Assembly: GCF_002093975.1 (NCBI RefSeq)
Contig: NZ_KZ084324.1
Coordinates: 315,606-379,605, forward strand
Reading direction: 5' to 3'
Source of the DNA: Thermoactinospora rubra
Lineage (GTDB): Bacteria > Actinomycetota > Actinomycetes > Streptosporangiales > Streptosporangiaceae
Length of the DNA: 64,000 bases
Below are positions 42,715 through 52,500 of this stretch, piece by piece. The notes beneath the pieces were generated by a model. It worked only from the letters and a program-made list of their open reading frames with translations. It did not search any database and was not told the DNA's origin. The first letter of the stretch is position 1, and each line of letters opens with the position of its first letter. Made by a program: the position numbers and the translations under genes.

Positions 42715-44934
42715 TCAGTCGCCCGGCGTGGTCTCCTCGTCGCCCGGCGGCTCGAAGATGTTGTCGAACGGGTTGCGGCCCCGGTCGCCGCCGTCCCGGT
42801 CGCCGTCGCCCTTGTCCTTCTTGGGCGGCTTGGGCGCGCACTGCGTGCTGCAGCCGCCGAAGCGCTCCATGTTCGGCGCGACGAACGAGCTCGGCTCGAT
42901 GTCCTCCAGAGCGTCCATCATGGACTCCTTCCAGATGGGGCCCGAGATGGACGCGCCGTAGACGTAGCTGTAGTACCTGCCGCCGATCGTCACGCCGGTC
43001 AGGTCGTGCTCGAAGGCGCCGCGCGGGTCGCCGATGCTCACCGCCGAGGCCAGGTCCGGCGTGTATCCCGCGAACCAGGCGGCCGTGTAGTTGTCGGTCG
43101 TGCCGGTCTTGCCCGCCGCGTCGCGCCCGATGCCGCCGACCCCCCTCATCGTGCCCTTGGTGAACACCCCGGACAGGATGTGGTTGACCGCGTCGGCGAC
43201 CTCCTCGTCCAGGACCTGCTTGCACTTGGGCTTGAACTTGGTGACCTTGCCGTCGCGGTCCTTGATCTCGAGGATCGCCATCGGCCGGCAGTACTCGCCG
43301 CGCGCGGCGAAGACGGCGTAGGAGTTGGCCACCGTCACCGGGTCCATCTCGTTGACGCCCAGCGTGAAGGTCGGCACCTGCTCCAGCTTGCCGCCGTCGG
43401 ACCGCTTGACGCCGAGCTTCTTGGCCATCTCGACGACCTTGCAGAGCCCGACCTGCTCCTCCAGCTTCATGAAGAACGTGTTCACCGAGCCCCACGTGCC
43501 GGTCTGGAGGCTCTTGAAGCCGCCGCCGCCCTCGCTGGAGTTGCGCACCGGGTGCGGCGCCGAGCCGCCGGTCGGCTTGCCCTCGCACGTCTCGAAGTCG
43601 TGGTTGGGGTACGGCTGGACGTAGTAGGCGCTGCCCGTGGAGTTGCCGTCGCCGAACTTCATGCCCGACTCCAGCGCCGCCGCCAGCGTGTACACCTTGG
43701 CTGTGGAGCCCTGCTGGAAGCCGCGTCCGCCGCCGTGCGCCTTGTCGGCGACGACGTTGTAGCTGATCTCGTTGCGCTTGCTGCTCCTGCCGTACTTGCG
43801 GCTGGCGGCCATGGCGCGGATCTCGCCCGTGCCGGGGACGATCATGGCCTGGGAGGCGACCGGCTTGTCCTTGCTCGACACCCAGTTCTTGATCGCCTTC
43901 TCGGCGGCCTTCTGCATCTTCGGGTCGAGCGTGCTGGTGATCGTGATGCCGCCGGCGTTGAGGAAGTCCAGCCGCTCCTTCTCGGTCTTGCCGAAGTCGT
44001 CGTTGTCGAGGATCTCGTTCTTGACGTAGAAGCAGAAGTACGGGTACTTGCTCTCCTCGCAGCCGCCGGGGATCCTGCCGTTCTTGAAGCCGAGCGGCTG
44101 CTTCTTGGCCTCGTCGGCCTGCTGCTTGTTGATCTTCCCGCGCAGGACCATCGTGTCGAGCACGAGGTTGCGCCGCTCCAGCAGGCGGCCCCTGGCGTCG
44201 GAGCCGAGCGTGGGGTCGGTGGCCACGGGCTTCTGGACGGCCGCCGCGAGCGTGGCCGACTCCACCAGGTTCAGCTCGCTGGCGCGCTTCTTGAAGAAGC
44301 GCCAGGCGGCCGCCTCGATGCCGTGGGCGCTCGCGCCGAAGTAGGAGATGTTGAGGTACTTCTCCAGGATCTGGTCCTTGGTGTACTTCTGCTCGATCGC
44401 CATCGCGTAGCGCAGCTCGTTGAGCTTGCGCGAGAGCGTGGGCGCGATGGCGGCCCGCCGCTCCTCCTCGGTCTTGGCCTTGTTGACCAGGACCTGCTTG
44501 ACGTACTGCTGGGTGATGGAGGAGCCGCCCTGCACGACGCCGCCGCCGCTGACGTTCTTGAGCAGGGCCCGGATGGTTCCCTCGATGTCGATCGGGCCGT
44601 GCTCGTAGAACCGGTAGTCCTCGATCGCGATGATCGCGTCCCTCATCACGGGCGCGACCTGGTCGAGCCTGACCGGGATGCGGTACTGGTTGTAGAACTG
44701 CCCGATCTGCTTGCCGTTGACGTCGTTGAGGATGGTGAGCATCTTCAACGGCGGCTCTTCGAGGTCCTCCGGCTTGAGGTTGAGGGCCTCGGTGCTGGAC
44801 TTGACCGTCAGGCCCGCACCGCCCACGGCCGGGAGCGCGATGGCCGCGGCCAGCACGCCGGCGACGGCGCCGGCTCCGACCAGCCGTGCCACGCTGACGA
44901 TGGGGTTCGCACGATCTTTGCCCTGAGCTTGCAC
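42715..44934 (-). CDS. Class A penicillin-binding protein (PBP1A/PonA-type)
   Basis: The protein has 739 residues from GTG 44934, which has AGGGAG upstream; ATG 45015 would add 27 residues. One N-terminal membrane segment (about 14-38) is followed by a GT51 domain (EDYRFYEHGPID, GGSSITQQYVKQ) and a transpeptidase domain with STAK (SxxK), SVNTF (SxN) and KTGTT. It polymerises and cross-links peptidoglycan. The C-terminal Lys/Asp-rich tail (about 690-739) is probably disordered. It lies next to the whiB gene, as ponA2 does in mycobacteria. Confidence 0.93.
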   Translation of the reverse strand: MQAQGKDRANPIVSVARLVGAGAVAGVLAAAIALPAVGGAGLTVKSSTEALNLKPEDLEEPPLKMLTILNDVNGKQIGQFYNQYRIPVRLDQVAPVMRDAIIAIEDYRFYEHGPIDIEGTIRALLKNVSGGGVVQGGSSITQQYVKQVLVNKAKTEEERRAAIAPTLSRKLNELRYAMAIEQKYTKDQILEKYLNISYFGASAHGIEAAAWRFFKKRASELNLVESATLAAAVQKPVATDPTLGSDARGRLLERRNLVLDTMVLRGKINKQQADEAKKQPLGFKNGRIPGGCEESKYPYFCFYVKNEILDNDDFGKTEKERLDFLNAGGITITSTLDPKMQKAAEKAIKNWVSSKDKPVASQAMIVPGTGEIRAMAASRKYGRSSKRNEISYNVVADKAHGGGRGFQQGSTAKVYTLAAALESGMKFGDGNSTGSAYYVQPYPNHDFETCEGKPTGGSAPHPVRNSSEGGGGFKSLQTGTWGSVNTFFMKLEEQVGLCKVVEMAKKLGVKRSDGGKLEQVPTFTLGVNEMDPVTVANSYAVFAARGEYCRPMAILEIKDRDGKVTKFKPKCKQVLDEEVADAVNHILSGVFTKGTMRGVGGIGRDAAGKTGTTDNYTAAWFAGYTPDLASAVSIGDPRGAFEHDLTGVTIGGRYYSYVYGASISGPIWKESMMDALEDIEPSSFVAPNMERFGGCSTQCAPKPPKKDKGDGDRDGGDRGRNPFDNIFEPPGDEETTPGD

Positions 44935-45177
44935 GCTCCCTAGGTTACGTCGAAAGCGTGTCCTTATCGGTAACTGAACCCCATTTCGCCTTGACTGCGG
45001 GGGGTGACTAGTCATTCCCGGTCAACACTCCGTCGAGAAATTGGTCCTCTGGGGTCTGTCGGCCCCAACGTCTCCTTGCGTACGTTCTCCCTGCGGCAAC
45101 TGAATACGGAGGCTCGGCGCCCGCGCCCGTCGGCCCCAACTGACGACTGACCACCTAAGGGGAGTGGGGTCGAACAA

Positions 45178-45474
45178 ATGTGGATCACGGATTGGACCTC
45201 CCGAGCCGCCTGTCGGGGTGCGGACCCGGACGCTCTGTTCGTCCAGGGAGCTGCCCAGAACAGGGCGAAGCTAATCTGCAGAGGATGCCCGGTCCGTACC
45301 GAATGCCTCGCCGATGCGCTGGACAACCGCATCGAGTTCGGGGTGTGGGGCGGTATGACTGAACGCGAACGTCGCGCGCTGCTCCGGCGGCGTCCCGACG
45401 TGGTCTCGTGGCGAGAGCTGCTCGAGGCCGCGAAGGAAGAGTACGAGCGGACCAACGAGCTGATCGCGGGGTGA
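45178..45474 (+). CDS. WhiB-family Fe-S regulator, WblA/WhiB4 type
   Basis: The protein has 98 residues. The four Fe-S cysteines are at 12, 34, 37 and 43 (C-X21-CXXC-X5-C). The GVWGGMTERERRAL turn and the basic LRRRPDVVSW tail follow. DALFVQGAAQNRAKLIC and the downstream EFGVWGG match WhiB4/WblA better than WhiB1. In Streptomyces this orthologue controls development and antibiotic genes; in mycobacteria it senses redox stress. Divergent from PBP1A and convergent with the ArsA genes. Confidence 0.9.
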   Translation: MWITDWTSRAACRGADPDALFVQGAAQNRAKLICRGCPVRTECLADALDNRIEFGVWGGMTERERRALLRRRPDVVSWRELLEAAKEEYERTNELIAG

Positions 45475-45484
45475 AGCCTGCACG

Positions 45485-45519
45485 CGGTACGGCAGGCGGT
45501 CTCCCCGCCTGCCGTACCG
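45485..45519. terminator. Bidirectional terminator
   Basis: A perfect 15-bp stem (CGGTACGGCAGGCGG at 45485-45499, CCGCCTGCCGTACCG at 45505-45519) has a 5-nt loop, between the whiB and ArsA-type genes. Confidence 0.9.
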
Positions 45520-45563
45520 TCACGCCCCCATGACCGTCGACGCGCCCATGACCGCCGAGGCCG

Positions 45564-46697
45564 TCACGCGGTCTTCGCGAGCAGCGTTCCGATCTCCCGC
45601 AGGCCGTCCAGGTCGTGCACGTCGTGCCACATGGCCGGCACCTGCACCACCGGCACGGTGGGGTGGGCCGAGACGAAGTGGTCGCGCTCGCGGCCCTCGC
45701 GGGCGGCCAGCTGCATCCGTGCGGCGTGCAGGCGCAGCACCGCCGCCGTCAGCTCGTGCTCGCCCTTGGCCTCCAGGTCTTCGGCGGCGGCCGTACTGCG
45801 CGCGGCCGACAGCCGGGTGAGCGGCGAGACGTGCACGCGGTTGACCACCAGCCCGGCCAGCGGCATGCGCTCCTCGGCCAGCCGCTCGACGAAGTAGGCC
45901 GCCTCCCGCATGGCGTCGCGTTCCGGCGCGGCGACCACGAGGAAGGCCGTGCCGTGGGCCTGGAGCAGCCGGTAGGTCATCTCGGCGCGCTGGCGGAAGC
46001 CGCCGAAGACGGCGTCCAGCGCCGAGACGAACGTCTGCAGATCCTTGATCACCTGGGCGCCCAGCAGCTTGGTCATGGCCCCGGCGACCAGCCCCAACCC
46101 GGCGTTGAGCAGCCGGAACGCGCTGCGCCCCCCGGCCTTGGCGGGGGCGGTCAGCAGGCGGATGAAGCGGCCGTCGAGGAAGCGGCCCAGCCGTTCCGGG
46201 GCGTCCAGGAAGTCCAGCGCCGAGCGCGAGGGCGGGGTGTCGACGACGATCAGGTCCCACTCGTCCGAGCGCCTGAGCTGGCCGAGCTTCTCCATCGCCA
46301 TGTACTCCTGCGTGCCGGAGAAGCTGGACGACAGCGACTGGTAGAAGGGGTTGGACAGGATCTGCCTGGCCCGCTCGGGATCCGCGTGCGCTTCGATGAT
46401 CTCGTCGAAGGTCCGCTTCATGTCGAGCATCATCGCGTAGAGCTGGCCGCCCGCCTCGGTCCTGGCCACCAGGCGCGGGGTGTTGTCCAGCTCGGTGAGG
46501 CCCATCGACTGGGCCAGCCGCCGCGCGGGGTCGACGGTGAGCACCACGGCGCACCTGCCGCGCTCGGCGGCGCGCAGCCCCAGCGCCGCCGCGGTGGTGG
46601 TCTTGCCGACGCCGCCGGAGCCGCAGCACACGATGATGCGGGTGGCCCGGTCGTCGAGGATGGCGTCGATGTCGAGCACGGGCGCTGCCTTGGTCAC
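45564..46697 (-). CDS. ArsA/GET3-type ATPase, second of a pair
   Basis: The protein has 377 residues. The deviant P-loop is IVCCGSGGVGKTTTAAAL, with switch DLIVVDTPPSRSALDFL. It is the second of two ArsA/GET3-like ATPases (Rv3680 position). It overlaps the upstream gene by four bases. The pair is assumed to act together on a hydrophobic or anionic client; a role with the envelope is inferred from neighbours. Confidence 0.88.
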   Translation of the reverse strand: MTKAAPVLDIDAILDDRATRIIVCCGSGGVGKTTTAAALGLRAAERGRCAVVLTVDPARRLAQSMGLTELDNTPRLVARTEAGGQLYAMMLDMKRTFDEIIEAHADPERARQILSNPFYQSLSSSFSGTQEYMAMEKLGQLRRSDEWDLIVVDTPPSRSALDFLDAPERLGRFLDGRFIRLLTAPAKAGGRSAFRLLNAGLGLVAGAMTKLLGAQVIKDLQTFVSALDAVFGGFRQRAEMTYRLLQAHGTAFLVVAAPERDAMREAAYFVERLAEERMPLAGLVVNRVHVSPLTRLSAARSTAAAEDLEAKGEHELTAAVLRLHAARMQLAAREGRERDHFVSAHPTVPVVQVPAMWHDVHDLDGLREIGTLLAKTA

Positions 46698-47695
46698 GCT
46701 GCCCCCTGGATGCGCATGGTCTCGGCGAGTTCGTACAGTCCGGCCAGGTCCACCCCGTCCGCCAGCAGGGGCAGCTCGTAGCGCGGCGCTCCGGCCTCGG
46801 CCAGCGTGGCTCGTTCCCGGTGTTCGAGTTCGGTACGGCGGGCGTGCTCGACGACCTCTTCGAGCAGCGCCTCGGCGATCTCCGTGGCGTCGTCCGGGCC
46901 GTCGGCCAGCCCGGCGGCCTTGAGGCCGAGAGCGAGCTCGGCCACGTCGAAGGTGCCCTTGACAGCCGAGTCAAGAGCGGCCTGCGGAAGCAGCGATTCG
47001 CGCACCATGTTGATGAAAACGCCGCCGGACGGCAGCCCGGCCGAGCGCAATTCGGTGATCCCGTCCAGCGTCTCCTGGACGGGCATTTCCTCCAGCAGCG
47101 TCACGAAGTGCACGGCCGTTTCCGGACTTTTCAGGACTCCGGCGACCAGCTCGGAGTGGTTCTTGATCGGCCCCACCTTGGCGAGCCCGGCGACCTCCTG
47201 GGTGACGTTGAGGAAGCGGGTGATCCGCCCGGTGGGCGGGGCGTCCAGCACCACCGCGTCGTAGACGCGCCTGCCCGAGCGGTCCTTCCTGCGCACCGCC
47301 TCGGTGGTCTTGCCGGTGACCAGCACGTCGCGGAAGCCTGGCGCGACCGTGGTGGCGAAGTCGACGATGCCCATCCGGGTCAGCGCGCGCCCGGCGCGGC
47401 GCATGCCGTAGAACATCTCCATGTACTCGAGCATCGCCTCTTCGGGATCGACGGCGAGGGCGTAGACGTCGCCGCCGCCCGGGGCCACGGCGATCCTGCG
47501 CTCCTCGTACGGCAGCGGCGGCAGGTCGAAGACCTGGGCGATGCCCTGCCGTCCCTCGACCTCCACCAGCAGCACCTTGCGCCCGCCGGAGGCCAGCGCC
47601 AGCGCCAGGGCGGCGGCCACGGTCGTCTTGCCCGTGCCGCCCTTGCCTGTCACCACGTGCAGCCGTACGCCGTCCCAATCCGTGTCCCGGTCCAC
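46694..47695 (-). CDS. ArsA/GET3-type ATPase, first of a pair
   Basis: The protein has 333 residues. It has VVTGKGGTGKTTVAAALALALA, cited as GKGGTGKTTVAAALA, then YDAVVLDAPPTGRITRFLNV for the switch II region. It matches Rv3679 in position and length. The divergent start faces the DUF4177 gene at 47773 across a 77-bp promoter region. Confidence 0.88.
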   Translation of the reverse strand: MDRDTDWDGVRLHVVTGKGGTGKTTVAAALALALASGGRKVLLVEVEGRQGIAQVFDLPPLPYEERRIAVAPGGGDVYALAVDPEEAMLEYMEMFYGMRRAGRALTRMGIVDFATTVAPGFRDVLVTGKTTEAVRRKDRSGRRVYDAVVLDAPPTGRITRFLNVTQEVAGLAKVGPIKNHSELVAGVLKSPETAVHFVTLLEEMPVQETLDGITELRSAGLPSGGVFINMVRESLLPQAALDSAVKGTFDVAELALGLKAAGLADGPDDATEIAEALLEEVVEHARRTELEHRERATLAEAGAPRYELPLLADGVDLAGLYELAETMRIQGAA

Positions 47696-47772
47696 GATTG
47701 GAAGGCTACCGAACGGTCATTTGCTGAAACCAAGCCCAGGTCTTTGAACTAGCTCACACTACGCTGCTGCCT

Positions 47773-47928
47773 ATGAAGAAATGGGAGTACCTCACGGCAC
47801 CGCTCTTGGTCCACAACACCAAGATGATCCTGGACAACTTCGGCGCCGACGGGTGGGAGCTCGTCCAGGTCGTCCCGGGGCCGACGCCCGAGAACCTGGT
47901 GGCCTACTTCAAGCGGGAGAAGCAGTGA
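47773..47928 (+). CDS. DUF4177 small protein
   Basis: A 51-residue protein with MKKWEYLTAPLLVHN, ILDNFGADGWELVQVV and YFKREKQ, the DUF4177 signature of small actinobacterial proteins. It overlaps the RidA gene start as GTGA at 47925. In mycobacteria the same small gene (Rv3678A position) precedes RidA. No function is known. Confidence 0.85.
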   Translation: MKKWEYLTAPLLVHNTKMILDNFGADGWELVQVVPGPTPENLVAYFKREKQ

Positions 47929-48386
47929 GCACGCCCGAGGAGCGGCTGGAGAAGCTCGGGCTGACCCTTCCCGAGGTCGTGCCGCCGCTGGCGGCGTACG
48001 TGCCGGCGGTGCGCACCGGGTCGTACGTCTACACGTCGGGGCAGGTGCCCATGGTGGAGGGCAGGCTCCAGGCGGCGGGCAAGGTCGGCGCCGAGATCAC
48101 GCCCGAGCAGGGCGCGGCGCTGGCCCGCACGTGCGCGCTGAACGCGATCGCCGCGCTGCGCACGCAGGTGGAGTCGCTGTCCGACGTGGTGCGGATCGTC
48201 AAGGTCGTCGTCTTCGTGGCCAGCGCGCCGGACTTCACGGGCCAGCCCCAGGTGGGCAACGGGGCGAGCGAGCTGCTGCGCGAGGTCTTCGGCGACGCCG
48301 GGGTCCACGCGCGCAGCGCCGTGGGTGTCGCGGTGCTGCCGCTGGACGCGCCGGTGGAGGTCGAGCTGATCGCCGAGGTCCGCTGA
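47925..48386 (+). CDS. RidA/YjgF-family enamine deaminase
   Basis: The protein has 153 residues with GTG start. It has GSYVYTSGQVPMVEGRL, ALNAIAALRTQVESLSDVVRIVKVVVFVAS and ARSAVGVAVLPLDAPVEVE, where the Arg in ARSAVG is the RidA catalytic arginine. It hydrolyses reactive enamine intermediates made by PLP enzymes. Confidence 0.9.
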   Translation: MSTPEERLEKLGLTLPEVVPPLAAYVPAVRTGSYVYTSGQVPMVEGRLQAAGKVGAEITPEQGAALARTCALNAIAALRTQVESLSDVVRIVKVVVFVASAPDFTGQPQVGNGASELLREVFGDAGVHARSAVGVAVLPLDAPVEVELIAEVR

Positions 48387-48543
48387 CCTGACTGTCCGCA
48401 GGGAGGCTCCGCCAGGCGACGGGTGGCCCGCCGTCCCCGCCTTCCCGCCGACCTCGGTGCAGGACCAGGGGAGAGGGTGGTGGTACGGCGGGCACCACCC
48501 ACTATGTGTCACTATGACCGAGTGATGTTCTAGTGGAGGTCGA

Positions 48544-49353
48544 GTGACGGATATGTCGGTTCCGGCGGATCTGGTGCAGCGAGCCAGGGACATCGCGGCC
48601 GGGCGCGTCGAGCCGGTTCCCGCCAAGGATGCCGCCACCGTGGTCCTCCTGCGCGACGGCGCCCGGGGCCCGGAGGTCTACCTGCTGCGGCGCAAGTCCA
48701 CCATGGCCTTCGCCGCCGGCGCCTACGTCTTCCCCGGCGGCTCCGTCGATCCCCGGGACGCCGACCACGCCGTCGCCTGGGCCGGGCCCGCTCCCGCCGA
48801 GTGGGCCGAGATCCTCAAGGCGGACGAGAAGACCGCCAGGGGCCTGGTGTGCGCGGCCGTGCGCGAGACGTTCGAGGAGTCCGGCGTGCTCCTCGCGGGA
48901 CCGGATCCCGGCGGGGTGGTCGAGGACACCACGGGCGAGGACTGGGAGGCCGACCGCCTGGCGCTGATCGACAGGACGCTGGCCTTCGCCGACTTCCTGG
49001 ACCGGCGCCGCCTCGTGCTGCGCTCCGACCTGCTCAAGCCCTGGGCGCACTGGATTACGCCCGACGTCGAGGTCAGGCGCTTCGACACCCGCTTCTTCGT
49101 GGCGGCACTGCCGTACGGGCAAAGGACCCGCGACGTCGGCGGGGAGGCGGACGAGGTGGCATGGAAGCGGCCGGAGGAGGCGATCGGGCTCGCGCACAAG
49201 GGGGAGATCTTCCTGATGCCGCCGACCTATGCCACCCTCACGGAGATGGCGAAATATCCGTCGACGGCGGACATCCTCCAGGCCGAACGCCGCATCACCA
49301 CCATCCAGCCCCGGGTGGTCGAGGTCGACGGCGAGGCGAGGCTGGTCCTGTGA
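48544..49353 (+). CDS. Nudix hydrolase, NUDT19-like
   Basis: The protein has 269 residues from GTG 48544, which has GGAGG four bases upstream. It has an N-terminal Nudix fold (DAATVVLLRDGARGPEVYLLRRKSTMAF, cited as EVYLLRRKSTMAF), FPGGSVDPRD and the box AAVRETFEESGVLL with an insert before it. This is the long Nudix class of NUDT19/CoA-related type. It is coupled by GTGA overlap to the MBL gene. Confidence 0.85.
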   Translation: MTDMSVPADLVQRARDIAAGRVEPVPAKDAATVVLLRDGARGPEVYLLRRKSTMAFAAGAYVFPGGSVDPRDADHAVAWAGPAPAEWAEILKADEKTARGLVCAAVRETFEESGVLLAGPDPGGVVEDTTGEDWEADRLALIDRTLAFADFLDRRRLVLRSDLLKPWAHWITPDVEVRRFDTRFFVAALPYGQRTRDVGGEADEVAWKRPEEAIGLAHKGEIFLMPPTYATLTEMAKYPSTADILQAERRITTIQPRVVEVDGEARLVL

Positions 49354-50138
49354 GTGGCCTGCACATCCCGGTCGAGACCCCCGACGGCTCGCGTACGGCC
49401 CACGCCGAGAACATCCTGGCCCCCAACCCGGGCCCGATGACGCTCGACGGCACGAACACCTGGGTGATCGGCGGTGACGAGGTCGTCGTGGTGGATCCCG
49501 GGCCGGATGATGAAAAACACCTACAAAGGCTGAAAAATCACCTGGAAGGCCGAAGAGTCGCCCAAATCCTGCTCACCCACGGCCACCACGACCACAGCGG
49601 GGGAGCGCGCCGCCTCGCCGAGCTGATCGGCGCCCCGGTCAGAGCCCTGGACCCCCGCCACCGGCTGGGCGAGGAGGGCCTGACCGACGGCGACGTGGTC
49701 AGCGCCGGCGGCCTGGAGGTCAGGGTGTACGGCACGCCGGGCCACTCGTTCGACTCGCTGTGCTTCTGGATCGAGGCCGACCGGGCCATGCTCACCGGCG
49801 ACACGGTCCTGGGGCGCGGCACGACGGTGATCGCCCCCGACGGGAACCTGGCCGACTACCTGCGCAGCCTGGACCGCCTCAGGGCGACGGCGGAGAGCCT
49901 GGAGGCGGAGGCGCTCCTGCCCGGCCACGGGCCGGTGTTGCCCGACCCGCTGCGGGTGCTCGACGGCTACATCGCCCACCGGCGCGAGCGCCTCGACCAG
50001 ATCAAGGCGGCCCAGGCGCGGGGCGCCAGGACGCCGCGCGAGATCGTGGAGATCGTCTACGCCGACGTCGACCGGTCGCTGTGGCCGGCGGCCGAGATGT
50101 CGGTGCGCGCCCAGCTGGACTACCTGGAGCGGTTGTAG
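49350..50138 (+). CDS. Metallo-beta-lactamase-fold hydrolase
   Basis: The protein has 262 residues. It has TNTWVIGGDEVVVVDPGP, the metal motif LLTHGHHDHSGG, GTPGHSFDSLCF, LTGDTVLGRG and LLPGHGPVLPDP. This is the glyoxalase II/LACTB2-like group, and the Rv3677c position. Its 3' end overlaps the convergent Crp gene by 19 bp. Confidence 0.88.
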   Translation: MSGLHIPVETPDGSRTAHAENILAPNPGPMTLDGTNTWVIGGDEVVVVDPGPDDEKHLQRLKNHLEGRRVAQILLTHGHHDHSGGARRLAELIGAPVRALDPRHRLGEEGLTDGDVVSAGGLEVRVYGTPGHSFDSLCFWIEADRAMLTGDTVLGRGTTVIAPDGNLADYLRSLDRLRATAESLEAEALLPGHGPVLPDPLRVLDGYIAHRRERLDQIKAAQARGARTPREIVEIVYADVDRSLWPAAEMSVRAQLDYLERL

Positions 50139-50800
50139 AGGCGGTCCCAGTCGAGGATCGTGACCGCCTTGGCCTCGATGCGCAGCCAGCCGCGCTGGGC
50201 GAAGTCGGCCAGGGCCTTGTTGACGGTCTCGCGGGAGGCGCCGACCAGCTGGGCCAGCTCCTCCTGGGTGAGGTCGTGGTGGACGCGGATGCCGTCGTCG
50301 GTCTTGGTGCCGAACCGCTCGGCCAGGTCGAGCAACTGCTTGGCCACGCGCCCGGGGACGTCGGTGAAGACCAGGTCGGCCAGCACGTCGTTGGTCCGGC
50401 GCAGCCGCTGGGCCAGCGCGCGCAGCAGGTGCAGAGCCACCTCCGGACGGCCGGTGAGCCAGGGCCGCAGGTCGTCGTGGCCCAGCCCGGCCAGCCGCGC
50501 CTCGGTCAGCGCCGTGGCGGTGGCCGTACGCGGGCGCGGGTCGAACAGCGACAGCTCCCCGAACATCTCGCCCGGCCCGAGCACGCTCAGCAGGTTCTCC
50601 CGGCCGTCGGACGACGTGCGGGAAAGCTTGATCTTGCCTTCGAGCACGACATAGAGCCGGTCGCCGGTCTCGCCCTCGTTGAAGAGCGTCTGTCCCTTGG
50701 GCAGCTGCACTTCGGTGATGCTCGTGCGCAACGCCGCGGCGCTCTCGCGGTCGAGAGCGGCGAACAGGGGGGCCTTGCCCAGCACGTCGTCGGTGTTCAC
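50120..50800 (-). CDS. Crp/Fnr-family regulator
   Basis: The protein has 226 residues from GTG 50800, which has GGAGG upstream. The cNMP-binding domain (about 15-115) has [49 protein letters not shown], cited as [19 protein letters not shown]. The HTH is [24 protein letters not shown]. It is the orthologue by position of Rv3676 and is likely to respond to cAMP. Confidence 0.9.
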   Translation of the reverse strand: MNTDDVLGKAPLFAALDRESAAALRTSITEVQLPKGQTLFNEGETGDRLYVVLEGKIKLSRTSSDGRENLLSVLGPGEMFGELSLFDPRPRTATATALTEARLAGLGHDDLRPWLTGRPEVALHLLRALAQRLRRTNDVLADLVFTDVPGRVAKQLLDLAERFGTKTDDGIRVHHDLTQEELAQLVGASRETVNKALADFAQRGWLRIEAKAVTILDWDRLYNRSR

Positions 50801-50850
50801 TCTGCCTCCTCTGTTCCCATTGTGACGCACGACACCCTTACCCTGAGAGG

Positions 50851-51552
50851 GTGCCCACCGAGACCCGACTGGCCCTCGTCCGGCGCGCCCGGCGCATGAA
50901 CCGGATCCTCGCCGAGACCTATCCGGACGCCCACTGCGAGCTGGACTTCACCAACCCGTTAGAGCTGCTCGTGGCCACCATCCTCTCGGCGCAGTGTACG
51001 GACAAGCGGGTCAACATGGTTACCCCCACCCTGTTCGCGAAATATCCGACAGTGGAGGACTACGCCGCTGCCGACCGGACCGAACTCGAGGAGATCATCA
51101 AGTCGACCGGCTTCTACCGCGCCAAGGCGGGCAGCATCATCGGCATGGCCCAGGCCGTCTGCGAGCGCTATGGCGGCGAGGTCCCCAAGAAGCTCAAGGA
51201 CCTGGTCACCCTGCCGGGCGTCGGCCGCAAGACGGCCAACGTCGTGCTGGGCAACGCCTTCGGCGTGCCGGGGCTCACGGTCGACACGCACTTCCAGCGG
51301 CTGGTCCGGCGCTTCGGGTGGACCGAGGAGACCGACCCGGTCAAGATCGAGCAGGTGGTCGGCGAGCTGATCCCCAAACGCGAGTGGACGATCTTCTCCC
51401 ACCGCGTCATCTGGCACGGCCGCCGCATCTGCCACGCCCGCCGCCCCGCCTGCGGCGTCTGCCCGCTGGCCACCCTGTGCCCGTCGTACGGCACCGGCCC
51501 CACCGACGAGAAGACGGCCACCAAGCTCGTCCGCCCCGGACCGTTCTCGTGA
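50851..51552 (+). CDS. nth: Endonuclease III
   Basis: The protein has 233 residues. The helix-hairpin-helix [12 protein letters not shown] carries the catalytic Lys and VDTHFQRL the catalytic Asp. The 4Fe-4S cluster Cys pattern is [17 protein letters not shown]. It removes oxidised pyrimidines in base-excision repair. It diverges from the Crp gene at 50-bp distance. Confidence 0.95.
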   Translation: MPTETRLALVRRARRMNRILAETYPDAHCELDFTNPLELLVATILSAQCTDKRVNMVTPTLFAKYPTVEDYAAADRTELEEIIKSTGFYRAKAGSIIGMAQAVCERYGGEVPKKLKDLVTLPGVGRKTANVVLGNAFGVPGLTVDTHFQRLVRRFGWTEETDPVKIEQVVGELIPKREWTIFSHRVIWHGRRICHARRPACGVCPLATLCPSYGTGPTDEKTATKLVRPGPFS

Positions 51553-51594
51553 GTTCCGGGAAGGAAAAACGGCCGTGACGGCGTTGGAGATCGC

Positions 51595-52239
51595 ATGGTC
51601 CCCGACTGGCTGAGCACCCTCGTCACGCACGCCGCCCAGACCCCCGTGCCGCCGGTCATGCGCCCGCCCGCGAGCGGCGCCGGCCGGCCCGCGGCGGTGC
51701 TGCTGCTGTTCGGCGACGGCCCGGACGGCCCCGACGTCCTGCTGATCCAGCGCAGCTCGCGCGGCAGGCGGCACGCGGGCCAGCCCGCCTTCCCCGGCGG
51801 CGGCGTCGACCCCGAGGACGGCGGGCCCGTCGCGGCCGCGCTGCGGGAGGCACAGGAGGAGACCGGCCTCGACCCGTCCGGCGTCGAGGTCGTCGGCACC
51901 ATGCCCGAGCTGTACGTCTGGCGCAGCGACAACCGGGTCACCCCCGTGATCGCCTGGTGGCACACCCCCTGCGCCGTCCACGCGGCCGCCCCCGACGAGG
52001 TCGAGGCGGTCGAGCGCGTGCCGATCGCCGAGCTGGCCGACCCGGCCAACCGGCTCAAGCTGCGCCACCCGAGCGGCTACTGCGGCCCGGCCTTCCGCGT
52101 GCGGGGGCTGCTGGTGTGGGGGTTCACCGCCGGCATCCTCGACAACGTGCTGCGCTGGTCCGGCTTCGAGCGGCCGTGGGACCACGAGCGGGTCGAGGAC
52201 CTACCGCCCGACGTGCTCAACCTCGCCGCACGCGGCTAG
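51595..52239 (+). CDS. Nudix CoA pyrophosphatase-like hydrolase
   Basis: The protein has 214 residues. It has LLIQRSSRGRRHAGQPAFPGGGVDPED, cited as RRHAGQPAFPGGGVD, with the box AALREAQEETGLDPSG; this is the UPF0035/NUDT7-like CoA-pyrophosphatase signature. It is the Rv3672c position. The 3' end overlaps a small opposite ORF. Confidence 0.88.
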   Translation: MVPDWLSTLVTHAAQTPVPPVMRPPASGAGRPAAVLLLFGDGPDGPDVLLIQRSSRGRRHAGQPAFPGGGVDPEDGGPVAAALREAQEETGLDPSGVEVVGTMPELYVWRSDNRVTPVIAWWHTPCAVHAAAPDEVEAVERVPIAELADPANRLKLRHPSGYCGPAFRVRGLLVWGFTAGILDNVLRWSGFERPWDHERVEDLPPDVLNLAARG

Positions 52240-52419
52240 CGCCCGATCGATCGCCCGCAGCAGCGCCGGGTCGGTCTCGCTGGCCGCCAGGTACCTCAGC
52301 ACCAGGACCGCGCGCCCGCGGCAGTCCTCGGGCACCGTCCGCATCAGCTCCACGCCGCGCAGCCGCTCGGCCGGCGTCTCGCCCGCGCACATCCGGCGGG
52401 CACGGATGAAGGCCTCCAT
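52201..52419 (-). CDS. Small hypothetical protein, 72 residues
   Basis: A short helical protein (ERLRGVELMRTVPEDCRGRAVLVLRYLAAS, two Cys) whose 3' end overlaps the convergent Nudix gene by 39 bp. There is no known domain. It is kept because its helix-like composition is not a simple shadow, but it may not be expressed. Confidence 0.35.
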   Translation of the reverse strand: MEAFIRARRMCAGETPAERLRGVELMRTVPEDCRGRAVLVLRYLAASETDPALLRAIDRALAACGEVEHVGR

Positions 52420-52500
52420 ACCGTTACGGTATTTCCCCTGGTCAGGCCGACGTGCCGAGAGTCACGCACAATTCACCCGCTGTCTGGATACCTTTGAAGC

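Noticed and set aside
50801-50850. Crp-binding site in the crp-nth gap
   Set aside because: Only a half-site (TGTGA) is visible without its inverted partner.
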